Assembly (NCBI GenBank): GCA_026389415.1
Contig: JAPLHX010000113.1
Span: 1-5,091 of the forward strand
Direction: 5' to 3'
DNA length: 5,091 bases
From: Coprothermobacterota bacterium
GTDB lineage: Bacteria > Caldisericota > JANLFM01
Made by a program: the position numbers and the translations under genes. Below the pieces are notes generated by a model that was not told where the DNA came from, made no database searches, and saw nothing but the letters and a program-made list of their open reading frames with translations. Position 1 is the stretch's first letter. Each line of letters opens with the position of its first letter. Below, piece after piece: positions 1 through 5,091 of this stretch.

Positions 1-881
1 TGGGGCCCGAGTTCCTTGTTGTGCTTGGTGTTCAGCAAGAGCTTGGCCTGGTCGATGGTCATCTGCGGCAGGGTTTCCTGCGGGAGAGGGATCTTGGCGC
101 CAAGCAGTTCACTCTCCGCCCGACAATTCTTCTGCAAGCGCTCCAGCATGAAGACCAGGAAGCACATCTCCATCCGCATCACGTCCTGTTCGTCGGTGAT
201 GAAACCCATCTCGAAATCCAGGCTGAGGTACTCGTTGATGTGACGGGAAGTGTAATGGGGTTCGGCCCGGTAGACATGACCGACTTCAAACACCCGACCG
301 AAAACCCCTACCATCATCTGCTTGTAGAACTGGGGGCTTTGAGCCAGGTAGGCGCGTTGACCCATGTAATCAATCGGGAATAAATTCGCGCCACCTTCGG
401 TGCCGGAGGCCACGATTTTGGGCGTGAAGATCTCGGTGAAGCCCTGGCTGCGCAAGAATGTCCGAAAGCTGTCCACCAGCTCTGCCTCGATGCGAAAGAC
501 GGCGCGCTCTTTGGGATGACGCAAGGCGAGCGCCCGGTGATCCAGGTTGAAATCCAACTTGATGGCCAGGTTCTTTTGATTCAACTCAAAAGGGGGAACT
601 TCCAGCGCCGATGACAGAACCTCCACTCGACTCACGTGCAATTCGGCGCCCAACGAAGAACGGGGCTCCTCGGCCACAGTGCCCCACACCCGTACGGCAC
701 TTTCCGTGGGCAGGTCGCGCACCAGGGCCACATCGCCCACCACCGTCTGTATTACACCCCAAGGATCCCGTATCAATAGGAAGGCAAAGCCACCCATTTC
801 GCGCACGCGGTGCACCCAGCCTTCCAGCGATGTTTCCTGCCCGATGAATTGGCGGAGGTTACGGGAGTTGGCCGTACTCAT
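1..881 (-). CDS. aspS: Aspartyl-tRNA synthetase, archaeal/nondiscriminating type (3' end outside window)
   Basis: This cytoplasmic class II synthetase attaches aspartate to tRNA-Asp and, in the nondiscriminating form, also to tRNA-Asn. The first 293 codons are present; the family is about 430 residues, so roughly the last third, including class II motif 3, is missing at the window edge. An N-terminal OB-fold anticodon-binding domain (about 1-100, GWVHRVREMGGFAFLLIRD from residue 21) precedes the catalytic domain. Visible are motif 1 (GFTEIFTP, 147-154), the flipping loop TEGGANLF (161-168), the aspartate pocket QSPQ (181-184) and motif 2 (VYRAE 203-207, then R213 and H214). The QSPQ and TEGG signatures favour AspRS over AsnRS. 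H24 in GWVH lies at the position where, as I recall, archaeal nondiscriminating enzymes carry His and discriminating ones Trp. That supports dual tRNA charging but does not prove it. The start ATG overlaps the metK stop (ATGA), with GGTAGGG five bases upstream, so coupling is likely. An aspS of the same type could be strictly tRNA-Asp specific. Confidence 0.9.
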   Translation of the reverse strand, partial: MSTANSRNLRQFIGQETSLEGWVHRVREMGGFAFLLIRDPWGVIQTVVGDVALVRDLPTESAVRVWGTVAEEPRSSLGAELHVSRVEVLSSALEVPPFELNQKNLAIKLDFNLDHRALALRHPKERAVFRIEAELVDSFRTFLRSQGFTEIFTPKIVASGTEGGANLFPIDYMGQRAYLAQSPQFYKQMMVGVFGRVFEVGHVYRAEPHYTSRHINEYLSLDFEMGFITDEQDVMRMEMCFLVFMLERLQKNCRAESELLGAKIPLPQETLPQMTIDQAKLLLNTKHNKELGP

Positions 882-2074
882 TTTTTCCCTACCGCCTGCC
901 GCAGAGCCTCCACCTTGTCCGTCCGTTCCCAGGGAAAATCCGCGTCGGTGCGGCCAAAGTGGCCGTAGGATGCTGTTTTTTTGAAAATGGGTCGGCGCAA
1001 GCCGAGCTGCTCGATAATCGCTTTCGGCCGCAAGTCAAAGACTTCCATGATCGCTTGTTGCAGTTGCTCCTCCGGCACTGTAGCGCTCTGGAAGCAGTTG
1101 ATGAAGACCGACACCGGCCGCGCCACGCCGATGGCATAGGCGATCTGGATTTCAAAGGTGCCGGCCAAACCGGCCGCCACCACGTTCTTGGCAATATAGC
1201 GAGCCATGTAAGCTCCGGAACGGTCCACCTTGGTGGGGTCCTTGCCTGAGAAACAGCCACCACCGTGGGCGCCCACCCCACCATAGGTGTCCTGGATGAT
1301 CTTACGCCCGGTGAGGCCGACATCGGCCACCGGCCCACCGATCACGAAACGGCCGGTGGGGTTGACCATGATGATCGTCCCAGCATCCAGCATCGGAGCC
1401 GGAATCACTTTGCGGATGATTTTCTCTGTCACATCCGCTTCAATCTGCTCGCGCGGGACATCCTCGTCATGCTGCGTGGAGACGATCACCGTGTGTACCC
1501 GTTCCGGCTTGTGATTCTGGTATTCCACCGTGACTTGGGTTTTTCCATCCGGCCGTAGATACGGAATGGTTCCGGTCTTGCGCGCCTGGGCCAGGGCGAA
1601 CGACAGTTTGTGGGCCAAAGAGATCGATAGCGGCATCAGCTCCACCGTCTCGAGGCAGGCAAATCCCACCATCATGCCGGAATCCCCCGCGCCGATTTCG
1701 TCGTAGGAATTCTGTTTGAGGCCGTGTTTGCATTCCTGGGGAGTATCCACGCCCTGGGCAATGTCGGCCGACTGCTTGTCCAGGGTGACCATCACCGCGC
1801 AGTTACGGCTGTCAAAACCGAGATCGGGCCGATCGTAACCGATTTCTTTTACCGTCCGTCGAACCACCTCCGGGTAATCCACCATCGCATGGGTACTGAT
1901 CTCGCCGGCCACCAGCACCAGGCCGGTGGAAACCATCACCTCGCAGGCTACGCGGGCTTCCGGATCCTGGACAAGAATCTCGTCGAGAATCGCATCCGAT
2001 ATTTGATCGGCAATCTTGTCCGGGTGACCTTCGGTTACAGACTCCGACGTAAACAGAAAATGCTTTTGGCTCAT
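878..2074 (-). CDS. metK: S-adenosylmethionine synthetase (methionine adenosyltransferase)
   Basis: MetK makes S-adenosylmethionine from methionine and ATP, releasing phosphate and pyrophosphate; it is a cytoplasmic tetramer supplying methyl groups. The 398 residues match the usual full length. Visible signatures in order are GHPDK (16-20), GEIST (57-61), the active-site loop KQSADIAQGVD (100-110), GAGDSGMM (128-135), PDGKTQV (175-181), NPTGRFVIGGP (238-248), GLTGRK (253-258, whose Arg-Lys matches the triphosphate-contacting pair R244/K245 of E. coli) and GGGCFSGKDPTKVDRS (271-286). The C-terminal stretch YGHFGR...PWERTDK is also typical. Two usually strict positions differ: Ser for the common Gln in GAGDQG, and Ala-Asp for Gly-Asp after VIGGP. 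All other key residues are present, so the enzyme is probably active. The start is fixed by GGAGGAGGT seven bases ahead. metK is followed by aspS with a 4-base overlap and preceded by a 76-base gap with an inverted repeat. Confidence 0.98.
   Translation of the reverse strand: MSQKHFLFTSESVTEGHPDKIADQISDAILDEILVQDPEARVACEVMVSTGLVLVAGEISTHAMVDYPEVVRRTVKEIGYDRPDLGFDSRNCAVMVTLDKQSADIAQGVDTPQECKHGLKQNSYDEIGAGDSGMMVGFACLETVELMPLSISLAHKLSFALAQARKTGTIPYLRPDGKTQVTVEYQNHKPERVHTVIVSTQHDEDVPREQIEADVTEKIIRKVIPAPMLDAGTIIMVNPTGRFVIGGPVADVGLTGRKIIQDTYGGVGAHGGGCFSGKDPTKVDRSGAYMARYIAKNVVAAGLAGTFEIQIAYAIGVARPVSVFINCFQSATVPEEQLQQAIMEVFDLRPKAIIEQLGLRRPIFKKTASYGHFGRTDADFPWERTDKVEALRQAVGKK
887..893 (-). promoter_or_regulatory. 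Ribosome binding site for aspS inside the metK 3' end
   Basis: GGTAGGG sits inside the last metK codons (Val-Gly-Lys-Lys), with five A residues before the aspS ATG. Together with the ATGA overlap it fixes the aspS start and suggests translation by re-initiation after metK. Confidence 0.6.
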
Positions 2075-2081
2075 TGGCTAG

Positions 2082-2090
2082 ACCTCCTCC
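2082..2090 (-). promoter_or_regulatory. Strong Shine-Dalgarno site of metK
   Basis: GGAGGAGGT lies seven bases before the metK ATG and contains a full AGGAGGT match to the 16S rRNA tail. It is the strongest RBS in the window, fitting a highly expressed housekeeping gene, and confirms the annotated start. Confidence 0.85.
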
Positions 2091-2096
2091 GAATCG

Positions 2097-2132
2097 TTGT
2101 CCTAAATTAGCGCAATTCAGGCTAAAGGACAA
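2097..2132. repeat. 36-base inverted repeat ahead of metK
   Basis: On the plus strand TTGTCCT, a 3-base AAA insert, then TTAGC form the left arm. GCAATTCAG is the nine-base centre, and GCTAA followed by AGGACAA forms the right arm. All 12 arm positions pair perfectly; the only asymmetry is the AAA bulge. No T-run follows on the minus strand, so a Rho-independent terminator is unlikely. It fits a transcription-factor operator or an mRNA hairpin just ahead of the metK RBS. It lies wholly between the stop of the 223-residue gene and metK. Confidence 0.6.
2104..2132 (-). promoter_or_regulatory. Candidate sigma-70-type promoter of metK-aspS
   Basis: On the minus strand TTGTCC (2132-2127; four of six match TTGACA) is followed after exactly 17 bases by TAATTT (2109-2104; a weak -10). 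Transcription would start near 2098-2097, giving a leader of about 24 bases that holds only the RBS. Both elements lie within the arms of the inverted repeat at 2097-2132. The boxes are weak, so read-through from the upstream genes is an equally good source of metK mRNA. Confidence 0.3.
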
Positions 2133-2150
2133 GCAGAAGCAAGGGTGGGA

Positions 2151-2822
2151 TCAGGTGGAAATCCGGCTCCAGGTCCGGTTCAGGCAATCCAGGGTGGCTT
2201 TCACCACGACTTCGATCGGATTGCCCCGCACAAAGGCCGAGCCGGTCAAGGTCTGCTCGCCGAAAGAGGAGCTCAATGCGATGCAGGTTACGATCAGGGA
2301 ACGGTCTTGCATCACCATCTCTTGCACTCCCAAGAGGGTTAGGGTGAAGCTGGGTTTGAGGAATTTTTGCAGGGCTTGCAGCGTCGCCTGGGCAATCAAC
2401 AGGCGGACGAAGTTGGCCGAATTGATGCCGGTGGCTTCACCCCAGCAAACGTTCCCCTTCCACTGGATGCCGATCATCACCGAGGCCCGGTCACCCACTG
2501 TCTCGAACGAGATCCGCTCCACTCTTGGCCGGTTGCCGGACGAGACGCTCCGTTCGTCCCAATGCGCCAGGTTTAGGTGGGATAGGTCAAAGTGGGGGTG
2601 CAGGTCCCTTACGACGGCATTCAATTCCTGACGCCAGGCCATCAAAGGCTTGGTGTTGTCCAGCAGGGCAAAAATCCCTTCCGGCTGCGCGTTCTCGTTT
2701 TCCTCCACCGAAACTGCAAGGACGCCCTTGATCCGCCGTATGTTTTCTTCAATCGCTTGTTTTAGACCCATCGGATCTCGTTCCATCATTAATAGTATAC
2801 CATGGCGAAGGCTGGAATTCAT
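2151..2822 (-). CDS. Uncharacterised 223-residue protein with tandem beta-beta-beta-alpha units
   Basis: I cannot name this gene. It encodes a soluble protein without a signal peptide or membrane segment. Residues 20-90 look like a small alpha/beta (ACT-like) domain starting with helix LKQAIEENIRRIKGVLAVSV. Two similar units follow. Unit 1 (about 101-155) has GDRASVMIGI, then WGEATG, then the helix AQATLQALQKF. Unit 2 (about 161-218) has QDRSLIVTCIAL, then LTGSAF, then VKATLDCLNRT. I recall this layout in hypothetical proteins of Bacillota but cannot confirm that here. The long start overlaps the upstream frame by ATGA but has no Shine-Dalgarno; the 20 bases before it are almost all pyrimidine. 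ATG at 2789 or 2786, just after TATACT, is a good alternative start (residue 12 or 13). The gene stops 76 bases before metK. The missing RBS leaves its expression level unclear. No catalytic motif is visible, so a ligand-binding or regulatory role is possible but unproven. Confidence 0.75.
   Translation of the reverse strand: MNSSLRHGILLMMERDPMGLKQAIEENIRRIKGVLAVSVEENENAQPEGIFALLDNTKPLMAWRQELNAVVRDLHPHFDLSHLNLAHWDERSVSSGNRPRVERISFETVGDRASVMIGIQWKGNVCWGEATGINSANFVRLLIAQATLQALQKFLKPSFTLTLLGVQEMVMQDRSLIVTCIALSSSFGEQTLTGSAFVRGNPIEVVVKATLDCLNRTWSRIST
2794..2799 (-). promoter_or_regulatory. Possible -10 element of a leaderless promoter
   Basis: TATACT is a five-of-six match to TATAAT and lies four and seven bases before two consecutive ATG codons (2789 and 2786) in frame with the 223-residue gene. 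A start of transcription at about six to seven bases downstream would fall on these ATGs and give a leaderless mRNA. That would explain the absence of a Shine-Dalgarno. No convincing -35 box is visible 16-18 bases upstream. Confidence 0.3.
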
Positions 2823-2827
2823 GAAAT

Positions 2828-2848
2828 AAAGGAGGAGAAGGAGAGGAA
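2828..2848 (+). repeat. Uninterrupted polypurine tract
   Basis: Twenty-one purines in a row on the plus strand (A and G only, built of GGA/GAG steps) lie at the far 3' end of the broken gene. On the coding strand this is a pyrimidine run directly ahead of the 2822 start, which argues against that start having an RBS. It encodes the odd Ser/Phe-rich tail of the broken gene. Confidence 0.5.
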
Positions 2849-3265
2849 TTTCGATTGGCGGCTATCCCCCGGGGACGGTGCTGGGGGTGGTGATTTACTT
2901 CCGTAATGCAGAATCAGCCAACTGCGAAAGGTGAGGTCGTAGGCACAGCGGGCAGCCAACCGCCAGTCTTGCTCCAACATCAGTCCCCCGTAAGCATCCC
3001 ACTGACGGAATCCGATCGCGTGGAGTCGGAAAGGAAACCAACCACCGCGGGACTGCAGCAATTCCTGCAAGGTTCGGACTTGCTCTGCCAATGAAGCCAC
3101 ATGCGGGATCGCTCCCACACGCGCCAACAGCTCCATTCGGATAAACCAGAGCCACCAGCCAACATCATCAACGGTTTCCAGTTTGGTGGCAAACTCCAAC
3201 ATGGAAAAGGCGGCGCGAGCGATGATTTAGGAGCGATGTCGGAGGTAGATTTTTGGCAAGGGAGA

Positions 3266-3301
3266 CCACGCTAAGACCGTGGCCTGGATCGTGCGCGATC
3301 C
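3266..3301. repeat. Two adjacent small inverted repeats within the broken gene
   Basis: CCACG/CGTGG (3266-3270 with 3278-3282) is followed three bases later by GGATCG/CGATCC (3286-3291 with 3296-3301, loop TGCG). Both lie close to the inferred deletion point near 3258. They are short and could be chance, but short hairpins are common at deletion endpoints. Confidence 0.3.
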
Positions 3302-3693
3302 GCCCAGCCCTTCCGCGTCCAGGACGGTGCCCACCTTTCCGATGCCTTCCCGCAGTCGCTCGGGGTGCTCTTCCAAAGCCTGCAAGGCTCGGAGCAGCAC
3401 GGGATGGTCATGGGCTATACCCTTTTCGCAAAGTAACCGGATCGCCGTTTCCGCACCGCGGCCCCCGTGAAATCCCCAGCCTAACCAACCATCCGGTTGC
3501 TGCCAGGAAAGGACACGCTCCACCGTCGGATCTCATAAAATCAGCACCTGCAGTGCTTTCATCTCCGGATCCTGCGGGGATTCGTCCAACAATTCGCTCC
3601 GCAGCCGATAGCGGATGGACGAGCAGGCATTGGCCAATCGGGTGGACATTGCGGCATTCGCCGCCATCGAGTTCGGGGAATGGAAGGTCATTT

Positions 3694-4533
3694 TCAGACT
3701 TTAGCAGAGTTCGGCCGGTTCAGGCGTTGGCAGGTCAGAATCAGACCAACAGCCAAGTCCAGACCGGAAGTGGCTCCCATGGAGCAAAGGTCTCTCGCTT
3801 GTTGTTTTGCTTCTTCCCAGGTTGCGGCGGGAAGTGCCTGCAACAACCCCTTGATGGCGGGTAAAAAATACCCTTCCCCGATCAATTGCAGCATCGTGCG
3901 GGAAATCGGGTTGGTATCTCCGCAGGTTTGCAGGATTTCTGTCCGGCTTTCCTTGGTAGCGCGGAGACCCATCCGCTCCGCCAGGAACAGCGCACATAGG
4001 ACGCCCGCTAATAGATCGTCACCGGTGGGAGTCAGACCCGGTCCCAAACCGGATAAGAGCGTAACCCCTGCCTTCACCGAGCTGCCTTGCTCCAATGCCT
4101 GCCAAACCAAGGCCAAACCCTGGCGGTATTGATCCAGCAATGCTCGTTCCGCAGCCGTCACCCGTACCACCGATTCCGGATCCACCAGCAGCCGGGCGGT
4201 TCCGTTTCCGACGGAGGTTTCGGCCAACCATTCGTGCAAACCAGCAAGATTACGGGCGAGGGTCTCCGAGTTCTCGCCGGCAATGCAAAGCGTAGAACAA
4301 TAGCGGGGTACACCAAACAGAGACTGGGCGGTTTCCTCCAGCAACAACGTGTCATCCGTGATCTGGATCCAACGCCAGCGAGGGCCGATATCGGAGAGCA
4401 CGATCTGGTTTGGGCCGGGGCCAACAAGGGAATCCACCAAGCCCACAACTTCACCTGCGTCGTTGATATAGTCCAAGACATGGGAAAACGCAGCCAGGAG
4501 GGTGAAGCGTCCGTTTGGCAGCCGGTCCCCCAC
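3694..4533 (-). CDS. DUF2877 (AllH-like) protein
   Basis: This 279-residue protein matches the DUF2877 family in length and in its hallmark motif GLGPGLTPTGDD (162-173), followed by a hydrophobic Ala/Leu helix. Other family-like parts are the N-terminal VGDRLPNG, GPGPNQIVL (38-46), NPISRTML (208-215) and C-terminal GATSGLDLAVGLIL (253-266). The best-known member is AllH, which with AllF and AllG forms the oxamate carbamoyltransferase of allantoin breakdown in E. coli. No AllF or AllG is visible here, so the reaction remains open. GTG at 4533 is chosen as start because no other start codon lies between it and the upstream stop at 4566; AGGA is present but 14 bases away, so initiation looks weak. 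The frame stays open upstream to 5013, but that part merely overlaps the cyclase gene out of phase and has a Pro/Arg/Gly-rich composition unlike a protein. Stop TGA; the broken gene begins two bases later. Probably cytoplasmic. Confidence 0.85.
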   Translation of the reverse strand: MGDRLPNGRFTLLAAFSHVLDYINDAGEVVGLVDSLVGPGPNQIVLSDIGPRWRWIQITDDTLLLEETAQSLFGVPRYCSTLCIAGENSETLARNLAGLHEWLAETSVGNGTARLLVDPESVVRVTAAERALLDQYRQGLALVWQALEQGSSVKAGVTLLSGLGPGLTPTGDDLLAGVLCALFLAERMGLRATKESRTEILQTCGDTNPISRTMLQLIGEGYFLPAIKGLLQALPAATWEEAKQQARDLCSMGATSGLDLAVGLILTCQRLNRPNSAKV

Positions 4534-4565
4534 GGAAAGGGGTTGCTTCCTGGATTCAGGCCGGT

Positions 4566-5091
4566 TTATTTCCGCCGTGCTTCCTCGTGCAACCAGGGAT
4601 TTAGGGCACCCGCTACGTCGCCGAACCTGGTCAGCTTGGCTCGCTGCTTTTTGGCCATCAACTGCTGGTATCGTTCGTCCTCCACCATCGCCACCATGCG
4701 GCAGATGCAGGCTTCCCCGTCCACGAAACGCCAGGGAAAGCAACCGATGGTGACCCGCTGGTTCAGCAGCAGGTCGATGTCCCCGCCCACGCATTCCACG
4801 TGGATGATGCCCAACTTGAAAAGATCTAGGTGCATCAACTGGTACTTGTCCGGCGTGAACCGCTCTTCCAGGGCCTGACCGAACTTTCGGCGGAAAAAGG
4901 CATCGGCTTCCTGGGCCTGGCGGGGCATCCAACTGCGGATGATGGTGTTCATCGGATGGTCCGCGCTGCCGCAATCCACCGCGAGCCAGCGCAATTTTTT
5001 CCGGGTCGCCCATTCAGCAAACTCCCGATCCGGTCCCGGGTGCATAATCATATAGCGCAACTCGTCAGCCGTGGGTTGATCCCAGCCGTAG
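4566..5091 (-). CDS. Cyclase-family metal-dependent hydrolase (5' end outside window)
   Basis: The last 174 codons of a protein that I place in the cyclase family (PF04199), which includes kynurenine formamidase and isatin hydrolase-like amide or ring-opening hydrolases. Visible parts are YGWDQPTADELRYMIMHPGP at the window edge, then LRWLAVDCGSADHPMNTII, QLMHLDLFKLGIIHVECVGG (family core with the conserved acidic residue after the His) and the closing strand region RVTIGCFPWRFVDGEACICR. The N-terminal metal-binding HxGTHxD motif would lie beyond 5091 and cannot be checked. The frame is open to the window end, so a start near 5060 (TTG) would cut a conserved region and is not used. The C-terminal 40 residues are charged and look like a lineage-specific extension. 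The TAA stop is 32 bases ahead of the DUF2877 start, consistent with one operon. The substrate is unknown. Confidence 0.85.
   Translation of the reverse strand, partial: YGWDQPTADELRYMIMHPGPDREFAEWATRKKLRWLAVDCGSADHPMNTIIRSWMPRQAQEADAFFRRKFGQALEERFTPDKYQLMHLDLFKLGIIHVECVGGDIDLLLNQRVTIGCFPWRFVDGEACICRMVAMVEDERYQQLMAKKQRAKLTRFGDVAGALNPWLHEEARRK

Larger units (their letters stand above)
2819..3691 (-). pseudogene. Broken prenyltransferase/terpene-cyclase-like helical-barrel protein
   Basis: One frame of 290 codons remains recognisable but is closed twice: TGA at 3533-3535 (codon 53) and TAA at 3227-3229 (codon 155). The open pieces are 3536-3691, 3227-3523 (from a GTG) and 2819-3202, all in the same phase. 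They read as one protein: MSTRLANACSSIRYRL at codon 15 on, VLSWQQPDGWLGWGFHGG, AETAIRLLCEKG, GIGKVGTVLDAEGLGG, then after the TAA VGWWLWFIRMELLARVG, GGWFPFRL and YDLTFRSWLILHY. The QxxDGWLG and Trp/Gly-rich repeats resemble alpha-alpha-barrel prenyltransferase/squalene-cyclase-like proteins. No catalytic role can be assigned. From memory, intact relatives have roughly 80 more residues between the GLGG region and PLPKIYLRHRS, so an internal deletion near 3258 is likely. After LILHYG the frame continues into a Pro/Ser-rich tail unlike the rest, perhaps read past a lost stop. It starts two bases after the DUF2877 stop, without a visible RBS. Expression as separate short proteins is possible but unlikely. 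Confidence 0.75.

Noticed and set aside
16..984. Plus-strand open frames at 16-383 and 611-984
   Set aside because: They are antisense shadows of aspS, whose class II motifs are continuous on the minus strand through the whole interval.
878..2132. Several 75-128-residue plus-strand and alternate minus-strand frames across metK
   Set aside because: They lie entirely inside metK, lack RBS sites and have shadow-like composition (Arg/Ser/Pro- or His-rich).
2075..2150. SAM riboswitch ahead of metK
   Set aside because: The gap is only 76 bases including the RBS, which is too short for a SAM-I type aptamer plus expression platform, and the usual multi-helix pattern is absent.
2829..2848. Shine-Dalgarno-like AAGGAGG on the plus strand
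   Set aside because: The only start codon nearby (TTG) opens a frame of about a dozen codons. The tract is better explained as a purine-rich repeat.
3533..3535. In-frame TGA as selenocysteine or Trp recoding
   Set aside because: A second in-frame stop (TAA) follows, an internal deletion is likely, TGA ends several genes here normally, and no clear SECIS-like hairpin was seen just after it.
4534..5013. Upstream extension of the DUF2877 frame giving a 439-residue protein
   Set aside because: The extra 160 residues overlap the cyclase gene out of phase and are Pro/Arg/Gly/His-rich with no fold-like pattern, while the cyclase frame has clear family motifs. The family length fits a start at 4533.
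4566..5060. TTG at 5060 as start of the cyclase gene
   Set aside because: The frame is open to the window edge, and the residues before it (YGWDQPTADE) read as part of the same domain. The family also needs an N-terminal metal-binding half.

Overview
The window (5,091 bases, moderately GC-rich) carries six genes, all read from the minus strand and tightly packed. The order of transcription runs from high to low coordinates: cyclase-family hydrolase (5' end outside the window) -> DUF2877/AllH-like protein -> broken helical-barrel (prenyltransferase/terpene-cyclase-like) gene -> uncharacterised 223-residue protein with a duplicated domain -> metK (S-adenosylmethionine synthetase) -> archaeal-type aspS (3' end outside the window). 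No RNA gene, insertion sequence or CRISPR array was seen. Open frames on the plus strand are shadows of these genes.

The combination of an archaeal-type aspartyl-tRNA synthetase, a Bacillus-like MetK, strong Shine-Dalgarno sites and protein types I associate with thermophilic or clostridial Bacillota suggests a bacterium of that broad group. This is inference from protein style, not a database result, and a neighbouring lineage is possible.

Low-coordinate part (1-2150): metK and aspS overlap by ATGA and are probably translationally coupled. The 76 bases ahead of metK hold a strong RBS and a 36-base inverted repeat that overlaps a candidate promoter, so metK-aspS may be its own regulated unit. 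MetK makes SAM. AspRS charges tRNA-Asp and, judged from its type, perhaps tRNA-Asn as well, which would need the GatCAB amidotransferase elsewhere in the genome.

Middle (2151-3691): the 223-residue protein has an N-terminal small domain followed by two copies of a beta-beta-beta-alpha unit. Just upstream lies a gene in decay. One reading frame stays recognisable over about 290 codons but carries an in-frame TGA and an in-frame TAA, probably has a large internal deletion, and ends in an odd low-complexity tail.

High-coordinate part (3694-5091): a DUF2877 protein, related to the AllH subunit of oxamate carbamoyltransferase, follows a cyclase-family metal hydrolase after a 32-base gap. Both families act on, or are linked to, amide, ureide or carbamoyl chemistry, so they may form a small catabolic module. 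I see no clear evidence for a wholly new defence or mobile system. The most unusual items are the decaying gene, the duplicated-domain protein, the metK palindrome and the orphan AllH-like/cyclase pair.
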